Below are positions 33,662-42,792 of a stretch of DNA of 48,389 bases, piece by piece. Numbering within the stretch: position 1 is the first letter of the stretch; the number at the start of each line of letters is the position of its first letter. Made by a program: the position numbers and the translations under genes. The notes beneath the pieces were generated by a model. The model had not been told where the DNA came from. It saw only the letters and a list, made by a program, of their open reading frames with translations, and made no database searches. The stretch comes from an uncultured Prevotellaceae bacterium (GTDB taxonomy: Bacteria; Bacteroidota; Bacteroidia; Bacteroidales; Muribaculaceae), in NCBI GenBank assembly GCA_900318255.1, contig ONJX01000021.1:1-48389 (forward strand), read 5' to 3'.

Positions 33662-35785
33662 ATGTCATTGTTTCACGATAATACCACACAAATCATTGCG
33701 CAAGATATTACATTGACATCTGATGAGAGAGTGGGCCTAAATGTCACACTTATTTTCCAAGGAGGAAAGATATTAGGCACTGGAAATCTCACTGGAAATC
33801 ACACAAAGATAATTGCTCCTGCGTGCCAAATTTTTAGCTCTGGGGTAACAGTTGACGGCACCTGGGATATTGATTGTGCCTATCCTCAATGGTTTGGTGC
33901 AGAAGCAAAAGACAAGAGTGTATTCTCAGACAACACAGCTAATGGTTGGGAATCATCAACTGATTGCTCAGATGCAATCAACAAAGCAATAAAAATGAAG
34001 GGGGTGGGTGAAGTTTTCCTGCCTTGCGGCTATTATAAAATCAGCAATCCCATCATTATTCCTATAGGCATCCAGCTTAATGGTGTTAAAGGCATGTCAC
34101 TGTTGACGGATTCTTTGCTTAATGATAGTCCTTCAAGAAATGCACGTGAGTATGGCGATGACATGGCGATGTATGACGGTACAATCCTAGTGGCCGACAA
34201 TTTTATCAATCACCTTTCAGGTGCTGAGACTTACATGGTCTATGTGAACACAAAAATAGACAACAATCAATTACAAGTAATGAGCCGTGGTCACTTCCTG
34301 GCTGGGCAGGTTACTGGTATAAGTAACATCTGCTTTAAAAGGAAAAACTGGAGTGACAACGATAATATAATGGAGAGTCCGTCCTATTCACCAAACTGCA
34401 TATATTCTGCAACGTCAATCAACATTAACAATGTTCGTTTTGAGGATTTTATTCAAGCAGTGTGCATTAATTCAAATGACGCCCTCGGCAAAACCTATTA
34501 TGACGTAAAATCAATCATAAATTGCGATTATGCTTTTTATGACACTATTGAGAATTACAATGTTCAGCCTAATGAAATAAAATATGCTTTTGATTTAGGT
34601 TATCTTGGTGATGCATTAATCTTTGAGCATAATGCAATTCATCAAGGAAAGTATAATAAGGGAGTAAAAGTTCGTAGTTGCCATGGAGGACGAATTTCGA
34701 GCAACATAATAAATGCAGATGTTGAGATAAAGGATTGTAAAGCCTTGTCTTTCAATAATAATCACATGGAGGGAGGTCATGTTATTAAAGTTGATAGGTC
34801 ATGCGTGAGTATGGAGAGTAATTATATAGAAAGAGGATATAATATACCATTTGTTTTTTCATCTGAGGATCAGAATGACAAGACAATTGTGTCAATGAAT
34901 AATGACGTAATTGTTTTCATGGATATTCCTCGTAACTATAATGAGGGTGATGAAGAGACTGAAGGTGTTGTGAACTATCCTACACTTTTTAATAGGTTTT
35001 CAAATGATAGTGAATATGACATTAAAATAGATAAGAGTATAGTCCTAAACATTGCTCACCTCTATCGTTACAGGATTGGTGATCAGTCACAGAAATTATA
35101 CCCTATGGGTATCAAGATATGCAAGAGTGATGACACACCGTTAAAGGATTTTAATGATTTTAGCTATATGCTGTCTCAAAATAGTATAATATGTTGCGGC
35201 TATAATGTTGATAAAAATTTCACAATTAATAACATCAATAGTCTTCACTTATACTCAGCCGCAAAAAACGATGGCATCTATTGGCTTGCTGCTGATGGTA
35301 TTTATCACTACAAATACCAAGTCATATATGACAAGCAGCGCAGATTGCTGGCGACACGTAACAATTCTCAGCTGTTTGTGGTTTCTAATTCTCCCAGCAT
35401 GTATGAAGATAATGGACTTATGCACTATTCGTCTGGTGGCGTTTTTTTAATCATTTCAGATGATGATGGAAATAGCGCCCGGGGTACTATTCGCCTGTTC
35501 CGCAGGCGTGGCAACAGTTGGGATAGTGGCAGTGACTTTCAGTATGTTGACATTCCTAATACCAACAACTATTTTCTTTGTGACAATGGGATTTCAGTTA
35601 ATGGATATCATTGGATGCCAGCTACTACAAACGACATTCTAACAGGAGCATTAGGCATTGAATCAATTACTTATCAAGGCTATAATGTTGTTTGTCGCCT
35701 TTCGGGCAATGATGCCAATTCCATGTGGCAACATGGCGATGTGCTTGTGAAAACAGGTACAAACCCCACTATTGAACTGAAGTGA
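33662..35785 (+). CDS. Beta-helix (pectate-lyase-like) protein without signal peptide
   Basis: The 707-residue protein is a paralogue of the secreted beta-helix protein at 29923. Shared landmarks are SGVTVDGTWDIDCAYPQWF, AINKAIKMKGVGEVFLPCGY, the long coil region, and near the end FLCDNGISVNGYHW. It starts at once with MSLFHDNTTQIIAQDITLTS and has no signal peptide, so it lacks the N-terminal about 40 residues of its paralogue. It also carries an extra C-terminal stretch of about 55 residues (GIESITYQGYNVVCRLSG). Base composition is clearly more AT-rich than the neighbours. Export by another route, recent truncation of the 5' end, or a cytoplasmic role are all possible. Confidence 0.65.
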   Translation: MSLFHDNTTQIIAQDITLTSDERVGLNVTLIFQGGKILGTGNLTGNHTKIIAPACQIFSSGVTVDGTWDIDCAYPQWFGAEAKDKSVFSDNTANGWESSTDCSDAINKAIKMKGVGEVFLPCGYYKISNPIIIPIGIQLNGVKGMSLLTDSLLNDSPSRNAREYGDDMAMYDGTILVADNFINHLSGAETYMVYVNTKIDNNQLQVMSRGHFLAGQVTGISNICFKRKNWSDNDNIMESPSYSPNCIYSATSININNVRFEDFIQAVCINSNDALGKTYYDVKSIINCDYAFYDTIENYNVQPNEIKYAFDLGYLGDALIFEHNAIHQGKYNKGVKVRSCHGGRISSNIINADVEIKDCKALSFNNNHMEGGHVIKVDRSCVSMESNYIERGYNIPFVFSSEDQNDKTIVSMNNDVIVFMDIPRNYNEGDEETEGVVNYPTLFNRFSNDSEYDIKIDKSIVLNIAHLYRYRIGDQSQKLYPMGIKICKSDDTPLKDFNDFSYMLSQNSIICCGYNVDKNFTINNINSLHLYSAAKNDGIYWLAADGIYHYKYQVIYDKQRRLLATRNNSQLFVVSNSPSMYEDNGLMHYSSGGVFLIISDDDGNSARGTIRLFRRRGNSWDSGSDFQYVDIPNTNNYFLCDNGISVNGYHWMPATTNDILTGALGIESITYQGYNVVCRLSGNDANSMWQHGDVLVKTGTNPTIELK

Positions 35786-35820
35786 TTATTTAATTTGTCA
35801 AACTTTTAAAACATAAAACT

Positions 35821-37449
35821 ATGGTACGAAGAATCAAGCAACTTCTAATCTTTGCAGCTGCATTAATTACTCCTGCAGCACTTAGCGCTCAATATTTTGA
35901 ACCTGCCGATTTTGTTGAAGACAGGATATACTACACTATTTTAGAAGATGGAGAATCGGTTGGTGTTCATGTAAGAGAGCCCTGGGCGGGTCTCTTTGGT
36001 ATGAAAAATTATACCATTGAAACAGTTGAGATACCAAGCCATGTATTCTCTACGGCTTATAATAGGGAATTTGTTGTAAAGCAGATAAATAGTAAGGCGT
36101 TTACTAACAGCAGAACTTATGTAAAGAACATTACAATCCCTGAAACAATTGAGTCAATAGGCGATTATGCATTCTTTAATACAGGGCTTCAGAGCGATGG
36201 TGTGGATTCGCACGGTATCTACTATTTCTTATCTGCTCCTGACAATATGTTTTTTTTCAATGCCAAGCGATGTGAAAGTATTGGGAAAAAAATCACTTAT
36301 AGGAATCAGACGGGAACTGAGTCTGATTATACTGATGATATATCGAGGCCCATTGAATATTGTTATTTTAGGGTTGGCAACGAGGTGGAATTGTTACCGT
36401 CAGGGTTGCCATACATAAAAATGGATGGAAAGACCCTCTTTATCCCCGACAATGTCAGGACAATCGAAGGAGATGACGATATCCAGATAATATGGAGGTG
36501 TCATACTCTTGTTTTTGGGAATAATTTAGAATTCTTTGGGCGTAGGGCTTTTAATGCAAGTGTAGTATATGCAACAAGCGCGACACCTCCCGAATGTGTT
36601 CCAAATAGTCGGTGGTGGGCTACTACTTTATATGTGCCTGTTGGAACTCTTGAAGCATATAAAGCGGCGCCATTGTGGGGCCAGTTTCCTACAATAATAG
36701 AAAAGGACTATATAGCTGTTGAGTCGTTAGACCTTGGATATGATGAAGTATCGATTTATCAAGGCGAGACGCTGCGTTTCAATCCTCGTCCCTTCCCTTT
36801 AAATTCTACGGCTTTTGAGAAAGATGGAAATGGCGTAACAATGATGGTGGCGCGCAACAGGGCATTTCCTGATCATCAGATACATTTGACTGATGCCACT
36901 TTTGAAGGTGTAGAGGTTGGAGAGTATGATGTAACTGCTTATGTCGATTCAGTAATAGCCAAATGCCATGTCACCGTGTTGCCAGAATATCAAGGCAATG
37001 TTCAATGCGTGAGAATACAAATGAATGGTATGGATTTTGAGTCATCGATTATAAAATCTGGTGACCTGTTGAATCTTGAGGCTCTAATATATCCTGCTAA
37101 CTCCCAAGATATTGAGGAATATCAAGAAGTGAGCTGGACTTCTAGTGATGATGCTGTGGCAAGTGTGTCGGGCAATGGGGTTGTGTCGGCAATTAGTGAA
37201 GGAGAGTGCGACATAATGGTTACTATTAAAAACACTACAACAGGAAACGAGTTTAGTGACGTGTGCCATATTGTGGTTGACGACACTAATGCCATCAGCA
37301 ACGTGTCATACGACTCTCTTGATGCTATGGTCGATGTCTATAACATGCAGGGACAACAGCTCAGGAACCGTGTTCCTCGTGAATCGGCCACACATGGTTT
37401 GCCATCTGGCATCTACATCGTGGATCACAAAAAAGTGATAGTAAAATGA
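35821..37449 (+). CDS. Secreted BspA-like leucine-rich repeat protein with Ig-like domain
   Basis: The 542-residue protein has a signal peptide (about 1-23, ending LSAQ). Residues 80-290 contain degenerate BspA/LRR_5 repeats (VKQINSKAFTNSRTYVKNIT, IPETIESIGDYAFF, NLEFFGRRAFNAS, LYVPVGTLEAYKAA). Around 390-490 lies a Big_2-like bacterial Ig domain (VSWTSSDDAVASVSGNGVVS). The end (MVDVYNMQGQQLRNRV, LPSGIYIVDHKKVIVK) is a type-IX-like C-terminal signal. BspA-type proteins bind host matrix or other bacteria; the target here is unknown. It follows the beta-helix gene by 35 bp on the same strand, so the two are probably cotranscribed. Confidence 0.8.
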   Translation: MVRRIKQLLIFAAALITPAALSAQYFEPADFVEDRIYYTILEDGESVGVHVREPWAGLFGMKNYTIETVEIPSHVFSTAYNREFVVKQINSKAFTNSRTYVKNITIPETIESIGDYAFFNTGLQSDGVDSHGIYYFLSAPDNMFFFNAKRCESIGKKITYRNQTGTESDYTDDISRPIEYCYFRVGNEVELLPSGLPYIKMDGKTLFIPDNVRTIEGDDDIQIIWRCHTLVFGNNLEFFGRRAFNASVVYATSATPPECVPNSRWWATTLYVPVGTLEAYKAAPLWGQFPTIIEKDYIAVESLDLGYDEVSIYQGETLRFNPRPFPLNSTAFEKDGNGVTMMVARNRAFPDHQIHLTDATFEGVEVGEYDVTAYVDSVIAKCHVTVLPEYQGNVQCVRIQMNGMDFESSIIKSGDLLNLEALIYPANSQDIEEYQEVSWTSSDDAVASVSGNGVVSAISEGECDIMVTIKNTTTGNEFSDVCHIVVDDTNAISNVSYDSLDAMVDVYNMQGQQLRNRVPRESATHGLPSGIYIVDHKKVIVK

Positions 37450-37450
37450 T

Positions 37451-37488
37451 TTAACCCCAAATCGGCCTAATGACCGATTTGGGGTTAA
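37451..37488. terminator. Strong 15-bp hairpin after the BspA-like gene
   Basis: TTAACCCCAAATCGG (37451-37465) pairs perfectly with CCGATTTGGGGTTAA (37474-37488), with an 8-nt loop. It begins 1 bp after the stop codon. No T run follows, but the GC-rich stem and the convergent gene arrangement fit a terminator. Confidence 0.75.
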
Positions 37489-37524
37489 ACAACTGATTAT
37501 TCTGATTAAAAATTAAGACAATTA

Positions 37525-37681
37525 GGGACAAGATTTTTTGTTCCCTCTCTGATTAAGGACAATTAGCCACCACCCCAGAGGGTCGCCTGCGGCGAGAACC
37601 TTTAGTGAGAGGAAAGCATGAAGAATAGTCGCAAGGAGTGCGGTGTGTGGTGGCGATGCCATCATGCTTGACTCAAATTAT
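37525..37681. other. Gene-free convergent region with several potential RNA stems
   Basis: A small hairpin is formed by GGGACAA/TTGTTCCC (37525-37545). GCCACCAC at 37566-37573 can pair with GTGGTGGC at 37647-37654, enclosing the hairpin TCGCC/GGCGA. AAGCATGA at 37614-37621 can pair with TCATGCTT at 37662-37669, which crosses the outer stem. CTGATTA...GACAATTAG occurs twice just before. No ORF or known RNA family is recognised. Confidence 0.35.
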
Positions 37682-37786
37682 TTGAAAATTTTTGGAAATT
37701 TTCATTCACTAATCGACAACAAACCGCAATAGTGTCCTTTCCTCTGCTGTGGTGACATGTGCACTTGAGAGGACTCACTCCACTTC

Positions 37787-40648
37787 TCAGGCCTTGCTCA
37801 GTATCTCTTGTGCCAGTTCTTTAACCTTGCTTTTCAACTCAATGGGAGCTTCGAGAATAGTGATGTGCTCGGCCAGCCCCATGTAGAATCGAGCTACGCC
37901 AAGGACACTGCGCACGGTGTCGTTGTAATACCAAGTGTTGCTGTCGCGGGCATCACACACTATTTTATCTTTAGTGCGTGGATATTCCTCTATGAGCTGG
38001 TTGCGTGCCAGCAGGTCGAGCTTTAGCGACACCTTCAGGGCCGCGTTGCCCGAGAGATGGAATGCGTCAATCTCGGTGTCGAGATGCATAGAAGTGTTAC
38101 CCCAGCTCTCATTCTCTTTAAGTTCCACATAGTCGATGCGGTTGATATTATACACTCGGCACGCCTTCTTGTCGATGTCGAAGCCCAAGACCAGATTGTC
38201 TTCAGGTAGCACTTTGTAAGGCTCAATGTGACGGTCGTTGATGTCGCCACTGTTAGACGAGTGATAATTGTGCAGAACCACACACTTCTTCATCTGGCAC
38301 GCCCTGTGTAGCCACGAGACGTTGGCAGCTTTGCCCTTGTCTTTCTTGCGTTTCTCGTTAAGCAGCTCCAGCCGCATCTCTTCGGGCATAGGGCGCGTCT
38401 CGCTGTTCACTCTTATGTAGGCTTTCTCGTCAAGTTCCACCACTTGATAAGGATGGGGCTCCACATGCAGCATCACCACCCGGTTGTCGTAGGCTGGCTC
38501 AATCTTGATATAGTAGATAGCATCGATGCCAAGTTTCATTTTAAGCATGTCTTGCACATACCTGATAAAAGAATCTATAGTGCCGCATTTCAAGAATTTC
38601 ATGTCATTGTCAAATCCCACGACATAGCCCTGGTCGTTAACACCAATGAACAGTGTTCCGCCAGTCTGTGAGTTGAGGAAGGCGCACACCGTCTTGGCTA
38701 TGTTATAGTTTTGAGTCGTTTCGTTGGGAAGGTCGCTCTTTCCTGGCTCATAGATCACCGAGGTCTTGAACTCCATCGTTGACGACTCAATGCCAATGTA
38801 TATTCCAGTATCGGCCTCAAGGTTGGTATCTCCCTCGTTCTCAATAGATAATGCCTTGAGAATTTCATGCTTGATAACCGACAAGGCACCTGGCGTGAGG
38901 ATGCCCTTCATGCGATTGGCCGACTGGATGAGCTGCGCCAGCTGCGAAATCGTGGGCTTGCCACTGTCGATAGCCTCGTTCAGGAGCGTGCTATTGCCAC
39001 CCTTGCCATACTCCCGCAGCAGCTCCACGATGCTAACGCGCAGCTGTGTAGATTCGGCAGCGGCAAACGATGCCCCTGGCGCAATGAGAAGTTCGTCAAC
39101 TGGCTCATCGTTGACAAAAGCCAGCAATGATTGCAGGTAATTCTTGGCAAACTCTATATAAGCCACCGAATCATGGTCATCAACAACGGTGGCTATGAGC
39201 ATCGCCAGCGAGAGGTTTTTGTAACGTTCCGAGGGTTTGAGCAGAGTCTTTTGGTAGTCAAAAAGCATCCTCACCACCACATTCATGATAGCTGGCGACA
39301 AGGGCTCATCGTGGGTGTTGTCGCTGCTAGGCTTAACTTTGTCTTTATAGAAATCAATAAAACTCCTGAAACACGCCCTTTGCACCTCCAGGGGGTTAAA
39401 CTCGTTGTTGGTCTCTAAAGGACCCTCTACTATGTTACCATATATCGTCCTGTACTCATCGTTTATTTCTTTGATGCTCAGATAGGCCTGCGCCCCCACC
39501 TCAAAGCGGTCGTCATAGAAAGTCTTGATGGGGTGACCATAGTCATTAATCCACACCATGTGCGACCTAGACTTGTTCTCGTTGTTATTGACGATGACAC
39601 ATTGAGCAAAATTATCTTCGTTAAAGTCGTTGATTTCGCAGTCGTCTAAAATGAAATCGACAAATTGTTTCTCAAAATCAAACTCCTTCTTATATACACT
39701 CTTTACCGTAGCTTTTAGGATGTCGCCCTCTTGAAAGAAATTATAGATATCGTCTCTTTTATAATAATCTATGCTGGCTCTGTTGATTGCGATATGCCCT
39801 TCAATAGTGTCATAATTCTCATCGATGGTTCTAACCGAGATAACTTTGTTTTGTTTTTGAGTCACTATTATTGTTGCCTCATCGCCATTGGTGTAGTAGC
39901 GCTTGTAGCCTGGACTCGCACTCTGCTTGGCATTTTGAAAATCGAGCTTCAGGTCTTTCACAAATTTATCAACGGCCTTTATGTCATTCTCCTGGCTCTT
40001 TTTTAGTTTCTCGCTAGCCTGGGTAACCACTGCCATGTGCAAGCCAGTGTCCATCGACCTGGCACCACCAGTGAGCAACTTATAGCTGTCTTTAAGCGAC
40101 TTGCTGCTCAAGTGCACACCATTATTGTTAAGTATTATCGTGCCGTGAGAGGAAATATATTTATTGTTATTGATGGGATTACTAAATTTTGCATTGTTAA
40201 TCAGGTTAAACGTGAAGAGTTCGGTGGGTATATCGTTATAATTTTGCCATGTAAATCCCAGGTTTATGACATCTCTGTTGACAAGACGCTCTATCGCCTT
40301 GCCTATTAGTGCCTTGGCATGATTGGGCCACAGCATCGACAGCATTTTCATTAAAGTCACAAACGACTCGGCACTGCTTTTTGAATTACCATCGCCGACG
40401 AGAAGATACACCGCCAGCATTCGAGCCTTTTTAAGGGTTGTGTCCTTGTCGTCGCGCTCGGCATATAGTGGACAACTGCTTAATTCGCTGTTCAGCTCTG
40501 CTATGCGTTTTTCTAGCAAGTCTAGAGTTTTTTTATAAAAACTATCCTCTTTGTCGGCCTTGCGCAGGTATTCTACTAGGTTGTCAAAGTTATCGTCGAT
40601 ATACTCTGTCCTGAGGTCTAGCCACAGTGGTGTTGATGATGGTGCCAT
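37787..40648 (-). CDS. Large AlbA_2 (Schlafen-type)-WYL-WCX protein
   Basis: The 953-residue protein has an unrecognised N-terminal 600 residues, with an S1/OB-like stretch around 290-345 (EGDILKATVKSVYKKEFDFE). Residues about 618-765 are an AlbA_2/Schlafen domain: ESSTMEFKTS, AFLNSQTGGTLFIGVNDQGY and VHLR-like AYIRVNSETRPM. About 780-850 form a WYL domain (CVVLHNYHSSNSGDINDRHI, EPYK, ACRVYNINRIDYVEL), and about 855-945 a WCX-like extension. WYL domains sense ligands or nucleic acid in regulators of phage defence and DNA damage. It appears cytoplasmic. It follows, 245 bp downstream, the trypsin-like protease gene on the same strand, with a 17-bp repeat array between. Function is inferred only. 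Confidence 0.78.
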   Translation of the reverse strand: MAPSSTPLWLDLRTEYIDDNFDNLVEYLRKADKEDSFYKKTLDLLEKRIAELNSELSSCPLYAERDDKDTTLKKARMLAVYLLVGDGNSKSSAESFVTLMKMLSMLWPNHAKALIGKAIERLVNRDVINLGFTWQNYNDIPTELFTFNLINNAKFSNPINNNKYISSHGTIILNNNGVHLSSKSLKDSYKLLTGGARSMDTGLHMAVVTQASEKLKKSQENDIKAVDKFVKDLKLDFQNAKQSASPGYKRYYTNGDEATIIVTQKQNKVISVRTIDENYDTIEGHIAINRASIDYYKRDDIYNFFQEGDILKATVKSVYKKEFDFEKQFVDFILDDCEINDFNEDNFAQCVIVNNNENKSRSHMVWINDYGHPIKTFYDDRFEVGAQAYLSIKEINDEYRTIYGNIVEGPLETNNEFNPLEVQRACFRSFIDFYKDKVKPSSDNTHDEPLSPAIMNVVVRMLFDYQKTLLKPSERYKNLSLAMLIATVVDDHDSVAYIEFAKNYLQSLLAFVNDEPVDELLIAPGASFAAAESTQLRVSIVELLREYGKGGNSTLLNEAIDSGKPTISQLAQLIQSANRMKGILTPGALSVIKHEILKALSIENEGDTNLEADTGIYIGIESSTMEFKTSVIYEPGKSDLPNETTQNYNIAKTVCAFLNSQTGGTLFIGVNDQGYVVGFDNDMKFLKCGTIDSFIRYVQDMLKMKLGIDAIYYIKIEPAYDNRVVMLHVEPHPYQVVELDEKAYIRVNSETRPMPEEMRLELLNEKRKKDKGKAANVSWLHRACQMKKCVVLHNYHSSNSGDINDRHIEPYKVLPEDNLVLGFDIDKKACRVYNINRIDYVELKENESWGNTSMHLDTEIDAFHLSGNAALKVSLKLDLLARNQLIEEYPRTKDKIVCDARDSNTWYYNDTVRSVLGVARFYMGLAEHITILEAPIELKSKVKELAQEILSKA

Positions 40649-40705
40649 AAGAAAAAAATTATTTAAGTCAATATTAGATAATTACAAAAAAGCGAAGCAA
40701 AAATA

Positions 40706-40910
40706 CCAGCGAAGCGCCCAAAACCAGCGAAGCGCCCAAACCAGCGAAGCGCCCAAACCAGCGAAGCGACAAAACTAGCGAAGCGCCCAAACCAGCGAAG
40801 CGACAAAACCAGCGAAGCGCCAAAACCAGCAAAGCGACAAAACTAGCGAAGCGCCCAAACTAGCGAAGCGACAAAACCAGCGAAGCGACAAAACTAGCGA
40901 AGCGGCAAAA
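40706..40910 (-). repeat. 17-bp minisatellite array, 12 units
   Basis: Twelve head-to-tail units of the form CYAGCGAAGCGMCMAAA run without spacers; only the first is 18 bp. Variants alternate at three positions (CCAGC/CTAGC; GCGCCC/GCGACA/GCGGCA). A decayed unit precedes the array at about 40690. The last unit overlaps the final codons and stop of the protease gene. The same unit type recurs in coding sequence at 47348-47466. Confidence 0.95.
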
Positions 40911-41499
40911 AGCGCTTTATGTAGCTCGTCTTGAACGCCCAGCACGTGTTCTGCTCCATCTGCCGAGGCAAGGGAGCCAGGTTCTTGGCATCGACGTTGC
41001 TGCGGCCCATCGTGACCATGCCATAGACCTTGCCGTCGCCACCAAAGGCGGGGCAGCCACTACAGCCGTGGGTGATATAATCCACGGTAGCTAGGCGGAA
41101 GTAACCATTTAGATCTGGATCCTTAATGACAAGACCTTGAGTAGATACCTGCACTGGCCTGATGCCACGCATCTGCCAGCACACGATGTCGAGGTGGTCG
41201 TTAGGCTCGGCGTCACTGCCAGCTAGCGAGAGTGGGCTCCGCAAGCCAGGAATAGGGTAAAAAGCTATGTCATAGCCCGTGTGGTCGTCGGTGGGCAGTT
41301 GCTCGGGCAGCCAGTGGTCGAAATGCAACGGGTGGTAATCATTGCCGTTGCGCACGTAGCATGTGGCTGGATAAGTAAGCACATGACCGGCTGTCACCAG
41401 ATAGTCGTCGATGCAAAAAGCGGTGCCGGCAAACGACCGCTCGTTGCCCATCTGCCTGAAGATGGGCATCACATAGGGGTTATATATATTGTCGTTCAT
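40894..41499 (-). CDS. Cytoplasmic trypsin-like serine protease
   Basis: About 201 residues from the ATG at 41499 (MNDNIYNPYVMPIFRQMG); the longer frame begins with a TTG and is less likely. The chymotrypsin-fold triad is visible: His39 in VTAGHVL, Asp77 in GYDIAF and Ser147 in HGCSGCPAFGG, with GTAFCI before the His as in the trypsin_2 group. There is no signal peptide or membrane helix, so the enzyme should act in the cytoplasm. Its last codons (LPLR, stop) are formed by the first unit of the 17-bp array. It lies 37 bp after the permease gene and before the AlbA_2-WYL gene, all on one strand. The substrate is unknown. Confidence 0.8.
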   Translation of the reverse strand: MNDNIYNPYVMPIFRQMGNERSFAGTAFCIDDYLVTAGHVLTYPATCYVRNGNDYHPLHFDHWLPEQLPTDDHTGYDIAFYPIPGLRSPLSLAGSDAEPNDHLDIVCWQMRGIRPVQVSTQGLVIKDPDLNGYFRLATVDYITHGCSGCPAFGGDGKVYGMVTMGRSNVDAKNLAPLPRQMEQNTCWAFKTSYIKRFLPLR

Positions 41500-41536
41500 A
41501 GAATTTGCGTTTTTAAAAAACAAAAATCTGCAAATC

Positions 41537-42784
41537 TTATGCCAAAGACTTGGGTGCCTGGCGACGCAACCTGCGGCGCATGATGGTGCTGGTCACCAGC
41601 GACGTCACGAAACCTATAGCGGCCACGAGCAGCAGCACCACGAGCATATCGGTCCACACCACCTTCACCGGATAGGCATTGACGATGACCTGAGTGGGGT
41701 CGGCACCTATCTTGAGCCACCCGAAGGTCTGCTGACCCAAGCACAGCAGCAGTCCCAGCACTATTCCCAGCAGTGCCCCAAGCATGGTGATGAGCCATCC
41801 CTCGGCAACAAAGATGCGCGTGATTTGCTTGCTGGTGGCCCCCAAGTTCTGGAAGGTGACTATGCTCTCGTCTTTCTCAATAATGAGCAGCGAGAGGGTG
41901 CTGATGATGTTGAACGTGGCAATGATCATGATGAACGTGAGCAGCAAAAATGTCACCCATTTCTCCACATTCACCATGCGGAACGACTCCGACTGCTGCA
42001 TCAACCGGTCTTTCACAACAAAGTTGGGACCCAGTGCTTGCTCCAGCTGCTTGATCACATCTTTCTCTGGGGCACCATCCTTGAGCTTGAGCTCGATTTG
42101 CGTGGCCTCGGTGTCGTAGTCGAAGAGCTCTCTGGCCTTGTCGATAGGCACAAAGATTAGATCTTGGTCGTAGGATGATTGCTGCACCTGGAAGATGCCC
42201 TTCACAAAGAGTGAGTCGCTGGTGAAGGCGTCGATGGGGTTAGACACATTGACCTGGCCTTCACGCCGGGGTGCGTAGAACTGAAGCATGCGCAGCCCAT
42301 TGGCCACAAGACGCAGGTTCACGGCAGGGCCGGCACCTACTATGGCATAACTGTTGCCCACCTCGTCGTCAAGGGCGAAGGAGCCGTCAACAATCACACT
42401 GTCGATGGAGTTGATCTCGTTGTAGTTGCGAGGAACACCCTTGAGCCGCACTGGCATCTGGTAATCGGCAAAGACGGCAAGTGCCTGGTCCTCAATCACC
42501 GGCATGGCCTTGTCAACCCCACCAACACGGGCTATCACAGCAATGGTGCTGTCGGCGTTGGCTATGGTCTTGCCCTGTGCAGGACACACGGCAACTTGCG
42601 GGTCGAGCTTGGCGAGCTTGCCATGTATCACGCTAGAGAAGCCATTAAACACACTCAACACACACACCAGCGCGGCAGTGGTCACCACCACACCGCATAT
42701 CGAGACTATGCTGATGATGTTCACCGCATTGTGAGCCTTCTTCGACTTGAGGTAGCGCAGCGCTATTTTCAATGACAGAGCCAT
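41537..42784 (-). CDS. LolC/LolE-type ABC transporter permease (FtsX/MacB family)
   Basis: The 415-residue inner-membrane protein has a first helix at about 20-45 (AVNIISIVSICGVVVTTAAL), a large periplasmic domain of MacB type, and three more helices after residue about 270 (FLLLTFIMIIATFNIISTLS, LITMLGALLGIVLGLLLCLG, and one near the end) in the FtsX domain. In lipoprotein export such permeases release lipoproteins to the carrier LolA. The matching ATPase is not in the window. It lies downstream of rbfA, an order common in Bacteroidota, with a repeat block between them. Confidence 0.85.
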   Translation of the reverse strand: MALSLKIALRYLKSKKAHNAVNIISIVSICGVVVTTAALVCVLSVFNGFSSVIHGKLAKLDPQVAVCPAQGKTIANADSTIAVIARVGGVDKAMPVIEDQALAVFADYQMPVRLKGVPRNYNEINSIDSVIVDGSFALDDEVGNSYAIVGAGPAVNLRLVANGLRMLQFYAPRREGQVNVSNPIDAFTSDSLFVKGIFQVQQSSYDQDLIFVPIDKARELFDYDTEATQIELKLKDGAPEKDVIKQLEQALGPNFVVKDRLMQQSESFRMVNVEKWVTFLLLTFIMIIATFNIISTLSLLIIEKDESIVTFQNLGATSKQITRIFVAEGWLITMLGALLGIVLGLLLCLGQQTFGWLKIGADPTQVIVNAYPVKVVWTDMLVVLLLVAAIGFVTSLVTSTIMRRRLRRQAPKSLA

Positions 42785-42792
42785 CTATTTTA

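Noticed and set aside
40551..40778. 75-codon plus-strand frame across the 17-bp array
   Set aside because: It is antisense to the AlbA_2-WYL gene start, and its tail is the translated repeat.
40706..40910. Regular short repeat array considered as CRISPR
   Set aside because: Units are 17 bp and directly adjacent, with no unique spacers; no cas genes are in the window.
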